The position numbers and the translations under genes are program-made. This document shows, in pieces, positions 1 to 6,309 of a DNA stretch of 18,825 nt. The notes under the pieces are model-generated. The model made no database searches. It saw nothing but the letters and a program-made list of their open reading frames with translations, and had not been told where the DNA came from. This DNA comes from Candidatus Diapherotrites archaeon CG08_land_8_20_14_0_20_34_12 (lineage in GTDB: Archaea > Iainarchaeota > Iainarchaeia > Iainarchaeales > 0-14-0-20-34-12): NCBI GenBank assembly GCA_002779065.1, contig PEXL01000023.1, positions 1-18,825 of the forward strand. Direction: 5' to 3'. The stretch's first letter is position 1. Each line of letters starts with the position of its first letter.

Positions 1-82
1 AAAATGACATTCATCAAAAGACACTAATGGAATATGCAGCCTAAAGGGGAACCCACACCCTTTAGGGTGTGGAGGATGTCAG
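1..82 (+). mobile_element. Putative right end of an IS200/IS605 (TnpB) element with omegaRNA-like hairpin
   Basis: A perfect 8-bp hairpin (53-60 with 65-72, loop TTTA) is preceded by GAACC and followed by AGGATGTCAG. This order, with the CTTTAG loop region and the AGG..TCA tail, resembles the right end of ISDra2-like IS200/IS605 elements, where the same DNA encodes the guide-RNA scaffold of TnpB. Frame 3 is open from the window edge to a TAA at 42-44 and could be the last codons of tnpB, but 13 residues are too few to recognise. There is no U-tract after the hairpin, so a simple terminator is less likely. The transposon body would lie left of the window. Seen: hairpin and tail. Inferred: family. 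Confidence 0.5.
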
Positions 83-134
83 CATACAATATTGAAATAA
101 TCGGGAGAAGGATAAAAATAGGATTATTTATAAA

Positions 135-485
135 CTAGGGAGGATTTCTACAAAGCCCGCTCATAGGATGTGCTTTTCTGTCATGTGTTACTAATATATT
201 TGCTTTATTGCCAGAAACACTTATTATCCTGCCTAAGCTATCTCCAACAAGAACTATGCTGCCTTTTACTGCTCTACCTATTCTACCTATTTCAATTTCA
301 TTGAGCTGTATTACTGCTCTTTTAAGAATGCCAGTTAAAGCACCTTTCTGCAAAGGCATTTCTCTTCTAATTTGTCTTACTCCAGGCATTCCTTTTGCAA
401 CATATGCTGCAGTTTTTAGTCCAGTTCCTTTAGAAGTAATAAATGTTTTAACAGTACTTTTTATTGGTCTATATCTTGGTTTCAT
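135..485 (-). CDS. Small basic protein of unknown family, co-transcribed with tRNA-Val
   Basis: A 116-residue protein I do not recognise. The N-terminal half is rich in Lys/Arg (begins MKPRYRPIK). The C-terminal half is predicted beta-rich with many Gly and Val, in the style of a small SH3/KOW-like barrel, so RNA binding or a ribosome-associated role is possible but not shown. I chose the ATG at 485 because AGAGGAGGT lies just ahead of it; the longer reading frame upstream runs into the tRNA. The gene starts only 18 bp after the 3' end of tRNA-Val on the same strand, leaving no room for its own promoter, so it is probably expressed from the tRNA transcript. Its 3' end faces the transposon end at 1-82. 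Expression looks strong from the Shine-Dalgarno site. Gene reality is likely; function unknown. Confidence 0.75.
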   Translation of the reverse strand: MKPRYRPIKSTVKTFITSKGTGLKTAAYVAKGMPGVRQIRREMPLQKGALTGILKRAVIQLNEIEIGRIGRAVKGSIVLVGDSLGRIISVSGNKANILVTHDRKAHPMSGLCRNPP

Positions 486-503
486 ATAAAAACCTCCTCT
501 GTT

Positions 504-574
504 TGGGCCCACCCGGAGTCGAACCGAGCTCATCGCTAAGTCAAAGCGATATCGTGCCGATGGACCATGAGCCC
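504..574 (-). tRNA. tRNA-Val (GAC anticodon)
   Basis: Folds as a cloverleaf on the minus strand: 7-bp acceptor stem GGGCTCA/TGGGCCC, anticodon stem TCGCT/AGCGA around loop TTGACTT (anticodon GAC), and T arm CTCGG-TTCGACT-CCGGG. The discriminator is A and CCA is not encoded. The D arm is short and weakly paired, which makes it 71 nt. The acceptor and anticodon arms look like archaeal tRNA-Val. It is transcribed through the repeat at 572-691 from the TATA box at 728-737, and a protein gene follows 18 bp downstream. Confidence 0.9.
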
Positions 575-691
575 CGCCTTCTCTTTCTTTTAGAAAAAGA
601 AAGAGAACAACATAAAATCCTTTGGATTTTATGTGTCCAATAAAATTTCATAGAAATTTTATTTGGATGTAGGTTGCCAAGAGAAAGAAAA
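572..691 (-). repeat. Three-hairpin dispersed repeat, copy 1 (5' leader of tRNA-Val)
   Basis: Positions 572-645 are a perfect 74-bp inverted copy of 12812-12885. Within it are a 13-bp perfect stem (579-591/595-607, loop of 3) and an 11-bp stem (610-620/624-634, loop of 3). A third hairpin (639-649/653-663) is shared only on one arm with copy 2 but is paired in both copies. A further 17-nt block (675-691) is shared with 12778-12794. In copy 1 a fourth stem, TTGCCAA/TTGGCAA (674-680/698-704), closes the far end. Read on the minus strand the repeat runs directly into the first bases of tRNA-Val. It is either a leader, a small RNA or a mobile repeat. Confidence 0.85.
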
Positions 692-727
692 CTAACTTTG
701 GCAATATAATATTATTTTAGGCATCAG

Positions 728-737
728 ATTTAAATAG
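728..737 (-). promoter_or_regulatory. TATA box for the repeat / tRNA-Val / 135-485 transcript
   Basis: ATTTAAATAG read on the plus strand gives CTATTTAAAT on the minus strand, a good archaeal TATA box. It is about 40 bp ahead of the repeat block and is the only clear box between the ncs6-like gene stop (754) and the tRNA, so transcription probably starts near 703. Confidence 0.5.
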
Positions 738-753
738 GAAATTGTGCTCATAG

Positions 754-1722
754 TTACTTCCTTATGGCATTGAGTTTTTCACAAACCTTGCAGATTCCTG
801 TGCTGCATGGCTCACTACACAGTTCGCATTGCTTTAACCTGAATTCAGAATATGCATCTTTTTTTAGCATATTTTTTATTCTCTCAAAGAAATTTATAGT
901 TGAATATTTTGTTCCTGGATAGGCCTTTTCTAATCTGTTGATAGTTTCCCTGTATTCATTTCTTTTTGCTTTATGGCTTAATGGGCAGCATTCCCCGCCA
1001 TAATATTTAATCCCAGCAAAATTTGCGTATGCAAATACCTCATTTTCAGAAATTTCATATAAAGGTTTTACCCTTGTAACAAATTCACTTGTTTTTATAA
1101 TGCCTGATTTTGGCCCTAACCTGACAAATAATTCCGGTTTATTATCACAAACATTCATCAATATGCTTTGGCATTCATCATCCAAATTATGGCCTGTAAC
1201 TAATTTGTCTGCCTTTACTGTTCTTGCATATTTATTCATTAATTGTCTTCTCATGATTCCGCAAAAAGAGCAGGGATTTCCAAGCGAATGATCCTTCATA
1301 ATCATTTTTTGTATTTTTCCCATCGTTGTCCCATATTCTTCCTCAAATTTAATTACCTTATAATTGATATTCCATTCTTCGCAATTCTTTTTTGCAAATT
1401 CAATAGATTTATCCCTGTAACCTTTAATCCCTTCATCAATTAACAATGCTTTAATCTCACAGCTTTTAGAAAATATTTTATTAATTAGATAAGCAGCAAC
1501 ACTAGAATCCTTGCCGCCGGACATAGTTAACAGAATTTTTTCCCCAGGTTTTATCAGTGAATATTTTCTAATGGTTCTTTTTACCCTTTTCTCTGTTAAA
1601 TAAAGAAAATGCTGTTTACAATAATGGTGTGGGCCATAAATAAGGCTTATTTCAGCCCTTTTGCCGCAGATTTTGCATTTTTCCCCTTGGATAACGTCCC
1701 AATCTGTCGGTTTACAGCGCAT
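754..1722 (-). CDS. tRNA 2-thiouridine synthetase, TtuA/Ncs6 (CTU1) family
   Basis: PP-loop ATPase of the TtcA/TtuA/Ncs6 group, which adenylates a tRNA uridine (U34 or U54) and swaps its oxygen for sulfur. Seen in 322 residues: N-terminal zinc motif C16-x2-C19 with C35-x2-H38; PP-loop SGGKDS at 68-73; central CSFC at 151-154; GHNLDDE at 177-183; further Cys near 245; C-terminal zinc cluster C299, C302, C306, C311, C314. The length and the order of Cys motifs fit the family. The central Cys pair is of the kind that holds an Fe-S cluster in TtuA. The start is at an ATG with no Shine-Dalgarno site but a TATA-like GCATATAAG about 25 bp upstream, so probably leaderless. Which uridine is the target (U34, Ncs6/NcsA; U54, TtuA) cannot be told from sequence alone, so no symbol is given. 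Confidence 0.92.
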   Translation of the reverse strand: MRCKPTDWDVIQGEKCKICGKRAEISLIYGPHHYCKQHFLYLTEKRVKRTIRKYSLIKPGEKILLTMSGGKDSSVAAYLINKIFSKSCEIKALLIDEGIKGYRDKSIEFAKKNCEEWNINYKVIKFEEEYGTTMGKIQKMIMKDHSLGNPCSFCGIMRRQLMNKYARTVKADKLVTGHNLDDECQSILMNVCDNKPELFVRLGPKSGIIKTSEFVTRVKPLYEISENEVFAYANFAGIKYYGGECCPLSHKAKRNEYRETINRLEKAYPGTKYSTINFFERIKNMLKKDAYSEFRLKQCELCSEPCSTGICKVCEKLNAIRK

Positions 1723-1743
1723 AAAGAAACCTTTTAAAATACT

Positions 1744-1752
1744 GCATATAAG
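1744..1752 (-). promoter_or_regulatory. TATA box of the thiolase gene (leaderless start)
   Basis: CTTATATGC on the minus strand, centred about 25 bp ahead of the ATG at 1722, the spacing expected when transcription begins at the start codon. Confidence 0.4.
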
Positions 1753-1763
1753 TATTTACTAAT

Positions 1764-1771
1764 AATATAAA
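1764..1771 (+). promoter_or_regulatory. TATA box of rpl15e
   Basis: AATATAAA lies about 50 bp ahead of the rpl15e ATG. A start near 1793 would give a leader of about 25 nt that contains the GAGGA Shine-Dalgarno site at 1808-1812. Confidence 0.4.
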
Positions 1772-1818
1772 GGTTAATTAAACACTATTTTGTTTATGTT
1801 TTTAATTGAGGAATTCTT

Positions 1819-2418
1819 ATGAACGCATATAAGCATATTCAGGAGACCTTGCAAAAGGAGTATAGCGGGGCAAAAGAAGCCGGAACAGATTACAAAAAAC
1901 TTATGAGAGATAAGTTATTCCAGTTTAGAAATCAGGAAGAATCAATTACCAAGGTTGAAAAACCAAGCAATATTCCAAGGGCAAGATCTTTAGGGTATAA
2001 AGCAAAAAATGGAGTAATTGTTGTCAGGGCCAAAGTAAGGAAAGGCTCAGGAACAACGCCAAGGCCAAGGGCAGCAAGAAGGCCAAAGAGAATGGGAATA
2101 AATAAAAGAACAAGAGGAAAAAGCATACAGAGAATTGCTGAAGAAAGGGCTGCTAGAAAATATCCTAATTGTGAAGTATTGAATAGTTATTTTGTCGGGC
2201 AGGATGGCAAGTGCAAATACTTTGAAATTATTTTAATTGACAGAGATCATCCTGAAATGAAAGCAGACAAGGATTTAAGTTGGATTTGCAATAAAAGAGG
2301 CAGGGCTTTCAGAGGATTAACCTCTGCAGGAAAGAAAGGCAGAGGATTAATGTACAAAGGAAAAGGTGCTGAGCAAGTAAGGCCTTCAGTAAATGCAAGC
2401 CACGGACACAGCAAATAA
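1819..2418 (+). CDS. rpl15e: Large-subunit ribosomal protein L15e (eL15)
   Basis: 199 residues, the usual size for L15e. The recognisable core RARSLGYKAKNGVIVVRAKV is followed by a very basic GSGTTPRPRAARRPKR stretch, the IAEERAARKYPNCEVLNSY block and the C-terminal RGLTSAGKKGRGL. The protein binds 23S rRNA in the archaeal/eukaryotic large subunit. The start ATG has GAGGA at 1808-1812. It is divergent from the tRNA thiolase gene and is followed by two T-runs (2430-2445) that look like an archaeal terminator, so it is probably a single-gene unit. Confidence 0.97.
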   Translation: MNAYKHIQETLQKEYSGAKEAGTDYKKLMRDKLFQFRNQEESITKVEKPSNIPRARSLGYKAKNGVIVVRAKVRKGSGTTPRPRAARRPKRMGINKRTRGKSIQRIAEERAARKYPNCEVLNSYFVGQDGKCKYFEIILIDRDHPEMKADKDLSWICNKRGRAFRGLTSAGKKGRGLMYKGKGAEQVRPSVNASHGHSK

Positions 2419-2429
2419 TTGCTGTTGTC

Positions 2430-2445
2430 TTTTTTCTATTTTTTT
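2430..2445 (+). terminator. T-run terminator of rpl15e
   Basis: Two runs of six and seven T directly after the rpl15e stop, the usual form of an archaeal intrinsic terminator; no hairpin is needed or seen. Confidence 0.5.
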
Positions 2446-2489
2446 ATAAAAAAGCTTTTGATTATTAAACCTACTTATCTATTTAGATA

Positions 2490-2882
2490 ATGCGTTACAT
2501 TTTTTCCCAAGATTTTACCCTGCGAGCAAGGGATTTGGCAAAGGAATTAGGCTTTAATCATATAGAATTAGATAGAATCTCTTGCATTGTGAGCAGAGGC
2601 TCAAAAACAAGAAGAATAATAGCCAGAATCCATTCCTTGGGAAAAGCATTGCAGGAAGGAATGCAGACACAACCATTTTATGTTATTGAGCTGATTTCAG
2701 AAAAATTCAATTCCCTGCCAGAAGAAGAACAAACAAAAACACTAATCCATGAATTGATGCATATCCCACATTCTTTTTCCGGCGGATTTAGGCACCATAA
2801 ACCCTATGTCACAAGAATAGCGGTTGAGGAAGTTTATCGGAATTATATTAATAATAAAAACAATAAAATCAGTTTATTTTGA
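2490..2882 (+). CDS. Putative zinc metallopeptidase (HExxH; phage/archaeal type)
   Basis: 130 residues with H87-E-L-M-H91, followed after a short Gly-rich loop by GGFRHH (His 102/103). That gives a plausible third metal ligand close to the HExxH, as in the short metallopeptidase-like proteins annotated as putative phage or archaeal metallopeptidases. No signal peptide or membrane segment is visible, so it is probably cytoplasmic; its substrate is unknown. There is no Shine-Dalgarno site, but TATTAAAC (2463-2470) sits about 24 bp ahead of the ATG, suggesting a leaderless message. It is convergent with the coiled-coil gene at 2921. The metal motif is seen directly; peptidase activity is inferred. 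Family assignment is moderately sure. Confidence 0.75.
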   Translation: MRYIFSQDFTLRARDLAKELGFNHIELDRISCIVSRGSKTRRIIARIHSLGKALQEGMQTQPFYVIELISEKFNSLPEEEQTKTLIHELMHIPHSFSGGFRHHKPYVTRIAVEEVYRNYINNKNNKISLF

Positions 2883-2920
2883 ATTATATAACTTTAATTA
2901 GATTTAGTATCCTAAACAAA

Positions 2921-4315
2921 TTATTTCTTCGCTTTTTTCTCAACAAGAAGATCTACTGCAATTCCCATTTCTTTAGCAAAGTTCTTTTCAAATTTAGTCA
3001 ATTCTTCAATCTTATCATCAATTAGTTTTTTCCTTGCATCAAATTCTTTTAGTATATTTTCAGTTTTCTTATTCATATCATTAATGCTTTTGTTGAATTT
3101 CTCCACATTAGCATCTATCGTATTTACAAACTGTTTTTGGAATAAGGATAAATTCTCCTGTGAATTTTTTATATCATCCAACCTTGCCTTTATATCGTCA
3201 ATCTTTGCATCCTTTCGTACATCAGTTACTAATTTCTTCTTATAATCCTCTAAACTATCTAATATTGCTTGTTCAACCGTTTCTTCCAAAACCATTTTAT
3301 ACTTTTCAAGCTCCTGTCTGCTTTCTTCAAGCTGCTTTATTTTAGCAGTTATCTTATCCACATCAATCTTAGCTCGGGTTTCTTCAATCCTTCTTAATTC
3401 AGCAGAAACTGCCTGACTTAATTCCTCTCTTTTTTCATTTTGTATCTCATCAATCCTTTTTTCTGTACTATTTACCAAGCCTTCAACAACCTGGCTTTCT
3501 AAAGCAAGTGTTCTTTCAACCTTTGTCTCAAGTTCCTGAATGTGTTCATCTATTTTTCCAATAGAATCCTCTACCCCGCTTTTTGATTTAATTAATTCAG
3601 TATTCATTTCAGTAAGTATCTTATCCTTTACCCGCATTAATTCTATTTTTTTCTTTTCCATATCTTGAATTATTTCTTTGTATTCCTCTTGTCTCATCCT
3701 TAACTCTTCAATATTTCTCTTTATTTCATTATTCAGATTGCTCATTTCAGCAATTTTTGCATTTATTACTTCTTCAATCTCTTCAGATTTCATAGATAAT
3801 TGCGAATTAATCTTTTCAACCAGCAATGTTTTTTGTGACTCTGAAAGTATTGTCATCTTTTTCCTTTCTGATTCAATTGCCAGATTTACTTTATCATCAA
3901 GTATTTTTTCAATATCTTTCTTAAGTTTTTTCATTTCTTCTAATTTATCAGTAACTGTTATCAAAACCCCCTTTTCCCATAAACCTGAGATAGCAGGTTC
4001 AACATCTTTAGCATATTTCTCAAATGAAAAAGTAGGCTTTGCCTGAACTGGTTGAGGTTCTTCTTTTGGCTGAATAGTGTTTAATTCCTTCTCAATAACC
4101 TTGCTTAGGTTTATTTTGGTATTGGCTGGAATAGGTTCTTTTGCAACAATATCTTCCAAAGCTGTTTTTTTGAATCCGCCAGATTTTTTTATCAATTCTT
4201 TAGCTTCTTCTTCGTTTACCCCTATTTCTTTCAAATTAAGCAGTATTTCATCCTCTGATACATTTAGGTCAATCAGTTTCTTTATTGAGCTTAGCATTAA
4301 TTTTTCTCTATCCAT
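2921..4315 (-). CDS. Long coiled-coil protein with N-terminal UBA-like helical domain
   Basis: 464 residues, almost entirely Glu/Lys/Leu/Ile-rich heptads from about 115 to 440, so a long, rod-like coiled coil. Residues 5-45 form a small helical domain (SEDEILLNLKEIGVNEEEAK) of the UBA-like kind that occurs at the N-terminus of several DPANN proteins. A Pro-rich linker (about 58-92) separates the two. No signal peptide, membrane segment or ATPase motif is seen, so it is not SMC or Rad50. A structural or scaffolding role is a guess from shape only. The ATG has no Shine-Dalgarno site; a TTAAATTA box lies about 28 bp upstream, fitting a leaderless start. tRNA-Ala lies upstream on the same strand, separated by about 160 bp of AT-rich DNA. 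Confidence 0.8.
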   Translation of the reverse strand: MDREKLMLSSIKKLIDLNVSEDEILLNLKEIGVNEEEAKELIKKSGGFKKTALEDIVAKEPIPANTKINLSKVIEKELNTIQPKEEPQPVQAKPTFSFEKYAKDVEPAISGLWEKGVLITVTDKLEEMKKLKKDIEKILDDKVNLAIESERKKMTILSESQKTLLVEKINSQLSMKSEEIEEVINAKIAEMSNLNNEIKRNIEELRMRQEEYKEIIQDMEKKKIELMRVKDKILTEMNTELIKSKSGVEDSIGKIDEHIQELETKVERTLALESQVVEGLVNSTEKRIDEIQNEKREELSQAVSAELRRIEETRAKIDVDKITAKIKQLEESRQELEKYKMVLEETVEQAILDSLEDYKKKLVTDVRKDAKIDDIKARLDDIKNSQENLSLFQKQFVNTIDANVEKFNKSINDMNKKTENILKEFDARKKLIDDKIEELTKFEKNFAKEMGIAVDLLVEKKAKK

Positions 4316-4478
4316 TTCAATCAGTCAATAGTATGCTTTACATAATTTAATTCTAATAATATATATTTCTAATGTCCTCTCTTTTGCAATAATATAAATT
4401 GGAGCTTCTAATAAATGTTTGTTTTTGACAGAAATAGTGCTTAGATTCTTTTTCTTTATCCAATGAGAAAGTTGGTAA

Positions 4479-4551
4479 TGGACTGGAGGGGATTCGAACC
4501 CCTGGCCTCTACAATGCCAATGTAGCGATCTACCAACTGATCTACCAGCCC
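4479..4551 (-). tRNA. tRNA-Ala (GGC anticodon)
   Basis: Full cloverleaf on the minus strand, 73 nt: acceptor GGGCTGG/CCAGTCC including a G3-U70 pair, the identity element of tRNA-Ala; anticodon stem CTACA/TGTAG with loop TTGGCAT (anticodon GGC); T arm AGGGG-TTCGAAT-CCCCT; discriminator A, CCA not encoded. It sits between the lsm gene and the coiled-coil gene. A small inverted repeat GTAAGC/GCTTAC (4558-4577) lies just upstream of the 5' end. Confidence 0.96.
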
Positions 4552-4604
4552 TTTACCGTAAGCTAAGTATGGCTTACAATAATATCTTTGCAGAAAATAA
4601 AGGA

Positions 4605-4624
4605 TGTTTAATTTTCATTAAACA
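4605..4624 (-). terminator. Hairpin over the lsm stop codon, candidate terminator
   Basis: TGTTTAAT and ATTAAACA form an 8-bp stem with a GAAA loop on the transcribed strand; the TAA stop of the lsm gene lies in the stem. A T-rich stretch (TTTATTTTC) follows on that strand. It could end the minD-lsm transcript before tRNA-Ala or protect its 3' end. Confidence 0.4.
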
Positions 4625-4836
4625 TTTATGAATACGATTGAGTCTCCCCTGATTAGCATCTCGCTATTCTTGCTTTTTACCTGCCCTTCTTCCAATTCCT
4701 CAGCTTCTCCTAAAACAATGTTAAGATGCACATCAAATCCTTTTAATATGCCTCTTACCTGTTTTCCTCCTTTTAACTGAAGAAGAACATTTTGCCCTAT
4801 CCTCTTTGTTAATACATCGAATGGTTTCACTGTCAT
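4618..4836 (-). CDS. Archaeal Sm-like protein (SmAP/Lsm)
   Basis: 72 residues with both Sm motifs: Sm1 in the stretch GQNVLLQLKGGKQVRGILKG with the FDVHLNIVL continuation, and Sm2 as MLIRGDSIVFI near the C-terminus. Sm-like proteins form ring oligomers that bind U-rich RNA. I place the start at the ATG at 4836 and not at the GTG nine bases earlier, because GGTGA (overlapping that GTG) is an ideal Shine-Dalgarno site with a 5-nt gap to this ATG. It follows minD on the same strand with about 30 bp between, so the two are probably one operon. The common archaeal partner rpl37e is not next to it here. Confidence 0.95.
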   Translation of the reverse strand: MTVKPFDVLTKRIGQNVLLQLKGGKQVRGILKGFDVHLNIVLGEAEELEEGQVKSKNSEMLIRGDSIVFINV

Positions 4837-4866
4837 TTCCCTCACCTTTAAAAAATAAAAAATGGA

Positions 4867-5646
4867 TTATTTTCTAAATATCACTCTTAGGATTCTCTTA
4901 ATAAAGCTTTCTTTGGTCGTTTCCATGGTTACTTCTCCACCAAGCAGTTTTGCAGCAATATTTTCAATTGCTTTAGAAGCAGGACAGGTAGGGCATCTTA
5001 TTACTACCGGATTTCCTTTCTTATCATAAAAAGATCTTCTTACCTCTACATCGTAAGGTATTTCCCCATAACAAGGTATTTCTAATGTTTTCATTATTTC
5101 ATCCTTCTCTAATTCGCCTTTCTCATTTCTTAGCATATTTATTATAACAGCAACAACATGCCCCCCTAGCTTTTCAGTAATTATTTTGGTTTTAAGTGCA
5201 TCTGCCAAGCTTGCAGGCGTAGCTTCTGTTATTAATAATACCTGATCAGAGCTTGTTAATGCTGATAATACAGATCTTTCAACACCTGCAGCAGCATCAA
5301 TTAGGACAAAATCATAATTTTCTTTTATTGTTGAGATAATTGATTTTAAGCGTTCAGAATCAATCTTCCTATAGCTTTCTATGCTTAATCCTGAAGGCAG
5401 TATTTCTATTCCTTCAGGCCCTTCATATATCGCATCCTGTATCGATGTTTCACCCAATAAAACATCATGCAAAGTAATTGGGGAGGTTTGCATCCCCAAT
5501 ACTAATGAAAGATTTGCCATTGCAATATCCGCATCAACAAGCAGTACTTTCTTGCCATGCCTTGCCAAAATAATTCCTAAATTAGCAGTTAGTGTTGTTT
5601 TGCCTGTTCCGCCTTTTCCTGATGCAATTGTAAGCACTTTGCCCAT
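4867..5646 (-). CDS. minD: MinD-family ATPase
   Basis: 259 residues, deviant-Walker ParA/MinD ATPase. Seen: GKGGTGKTT at 10-18, VLLVDAD at 34-40, VLIDAAAG at 114-121, INMLRNEK near 170, and a C-terminal amphipathic helix (KESFIKRILRVIFRK) of the type that anchors MinD to membranes. Such ATPases position division, motility or surface machines; no MinE is seen here. I prefer the ATG at 5646 over the GTG four codons earlier, since that GTG forms part of an AAGTGAT Shine-Dalgarno-like site. An oddity is a CPTC pair at 218-221, where MinD proteins usually have non-Cys residues before the conserved PASKA segment. Upstream on the same strand, after about 100 bp, is a DUF2226 gene; downstream is the Sm-like gene. 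Confidence 0.92.
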   Translation of the reverse strand: MGKVLTIASGKGGTGKTTLTANLGIILARHGKKVLLVDADIAMANLSLVLGMQTSPITLHDVLLGETSIQDAIYEGPEGIEILPSGLSIESYRKIDSERLKSIISTIKENYDFVLIDAAAGVERSVLSALTSSDQVLLITEATPASLADALKTKIITEKLGGHVVAVIINMLRNEKGELEKDEIMKTLEIPCYGEIPYDVEVRRSFYDKKGNPVVIRCPTCPASKAIENIAAKLLGGEVTMETTKESFIKRILRVIFRK

Positions 5647-5748
5647 TTTTAAAATCACTTCAATATTATTTCTAAAGATATTAATTACAATTTTTAAGTT
5701 CGTTAATATAATTACAAAACAAGATAATATAAATTTTAGTTTCTCTGA

Positions 5749-6237
5749 TTAAATGCGGTCTACTCCCAATAATCCCATTTTTTTCATTATTTCATATCTT
5801 GATTTCTCTTTTGATTCTTTTATGCCGGATTCAAAATATTGGGTTGAATAAGTTTTAGGGATCATTTTTACTAAATCTTTCAGCTGGTATTCCTTAACCT
5901 TCATCAAATCCTTGAAGGTAATGGTTAATTCTACCTGCTGCTTGCTTAATGAGTTTATATCCAACACACCATACTTTGCTTTGAATGCATTTAATGTTCT
6001 TAATAATGCTTCTTTCCCCTCAATTGTCTGGTTTGAGGTATCATAGGTAAATAATGAGCCAACAATAATTCCATTCCTAAACAATAAAATCCCTTCCTCA
6101 ACTCCGGCATAGCCATAAACAGTAACAACAATATATCCTGAGAATTCACTTTCTTTAAAACTTTTAAATAATTCTTCAGCGCTAACCTTATTTACATTAA
6201 GGCATTCCTCAATCTTTTCTCCTGCCGGAAATTCCAT
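5749..6237 (-). CDS. DUF2226-family archaeal protein
   Basis: 162 residues resembling the archaeal DUF2226 family, whose function is unknown. The recognisable stretch is FSGYIVVTVYGYAGVEEGIL followed by LFRNGIIVGSLF, then a helical EGKEALLRTLNAFKAKYGVLDI segment. The protein is cytoplasmic by appearance: no signal peptide or membrane segment. It is shorter than many relatives I recall, and the C-terminal third is a charged helix-rich tail. Its ATG has no clear Shine-Dalgarno site but a TATA box (6260-6267) about 26 bp upstream, so probably leaderless. It precedes minD on the same strand, with possible further TATA-like sites in the gap, so a functional link with MinD is plausible but unproven. 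Confidence 0.7.
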   Translation of the reverse strand: MEFPAGEKIEECLNVNKVSAEELFKSFKESEFSGYIVVTVYGYAGVEEGILLFRNGIIVGSLFTYDTSNQTIEGKEALLRTLNAFKAKYGVLDINSLSKQQVELTITFKDLMKVKEYQLKDLVKMIPKTYSTQYFESGIKESKEKSRYEIMKKMGLLGVDRI

Positions 6238-6259
6238 AGTATAATTAAATACCTAATCT

Positions 6260-6267
6260 ATTTAAAT
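6260..6267. promoter_or_regulatory. Palindromic TATA box in the divergent promoter region
   Basis: ATTTAAAT is its own reverse complement. Leftward it lies about 26 bp from the DUF2226 ATG (leaderless spacing); rightward it would give a leader of about 22 nt holding the GGAAGTGAT site of the 6310 gene. One box may serve both genes. Confidence 0.4.
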
Positions 6268-6309
6268 TTGCTTTTTGTTATTATAAAGTATTGATTTGGA
6301 AGTGATTGT

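Noticed and set aside
53..72. Hairpin as a plain transcription terminator of the left-hand gene
   Set aside because: No T-run follows; the flanking GAACC and AGGATGTCAG fit a transposon right end better.
486..533. Longer N-terminus of the 135-485 gene, starting at 533
   Set aside because: It would run through the 3' half of tRNA-Val; the ATG at 485 has a strong Shine-Dalgarno site.
504..574. Reading this tRNA as Gln (TTG) or Asp
   Set aside because: Only the TCGCT/AGCGA stem gives a 7-base loop, which puts GAC at the anticodon; the acceptor stem also resembles archaeal tRNA-Val.
4558..4577. GTAAGC/GCTTAC repeat next to tRNA-Ala as an operator
   Set aside because: Only 6 bp with an 8-base loop and no second copy; too weak to call.
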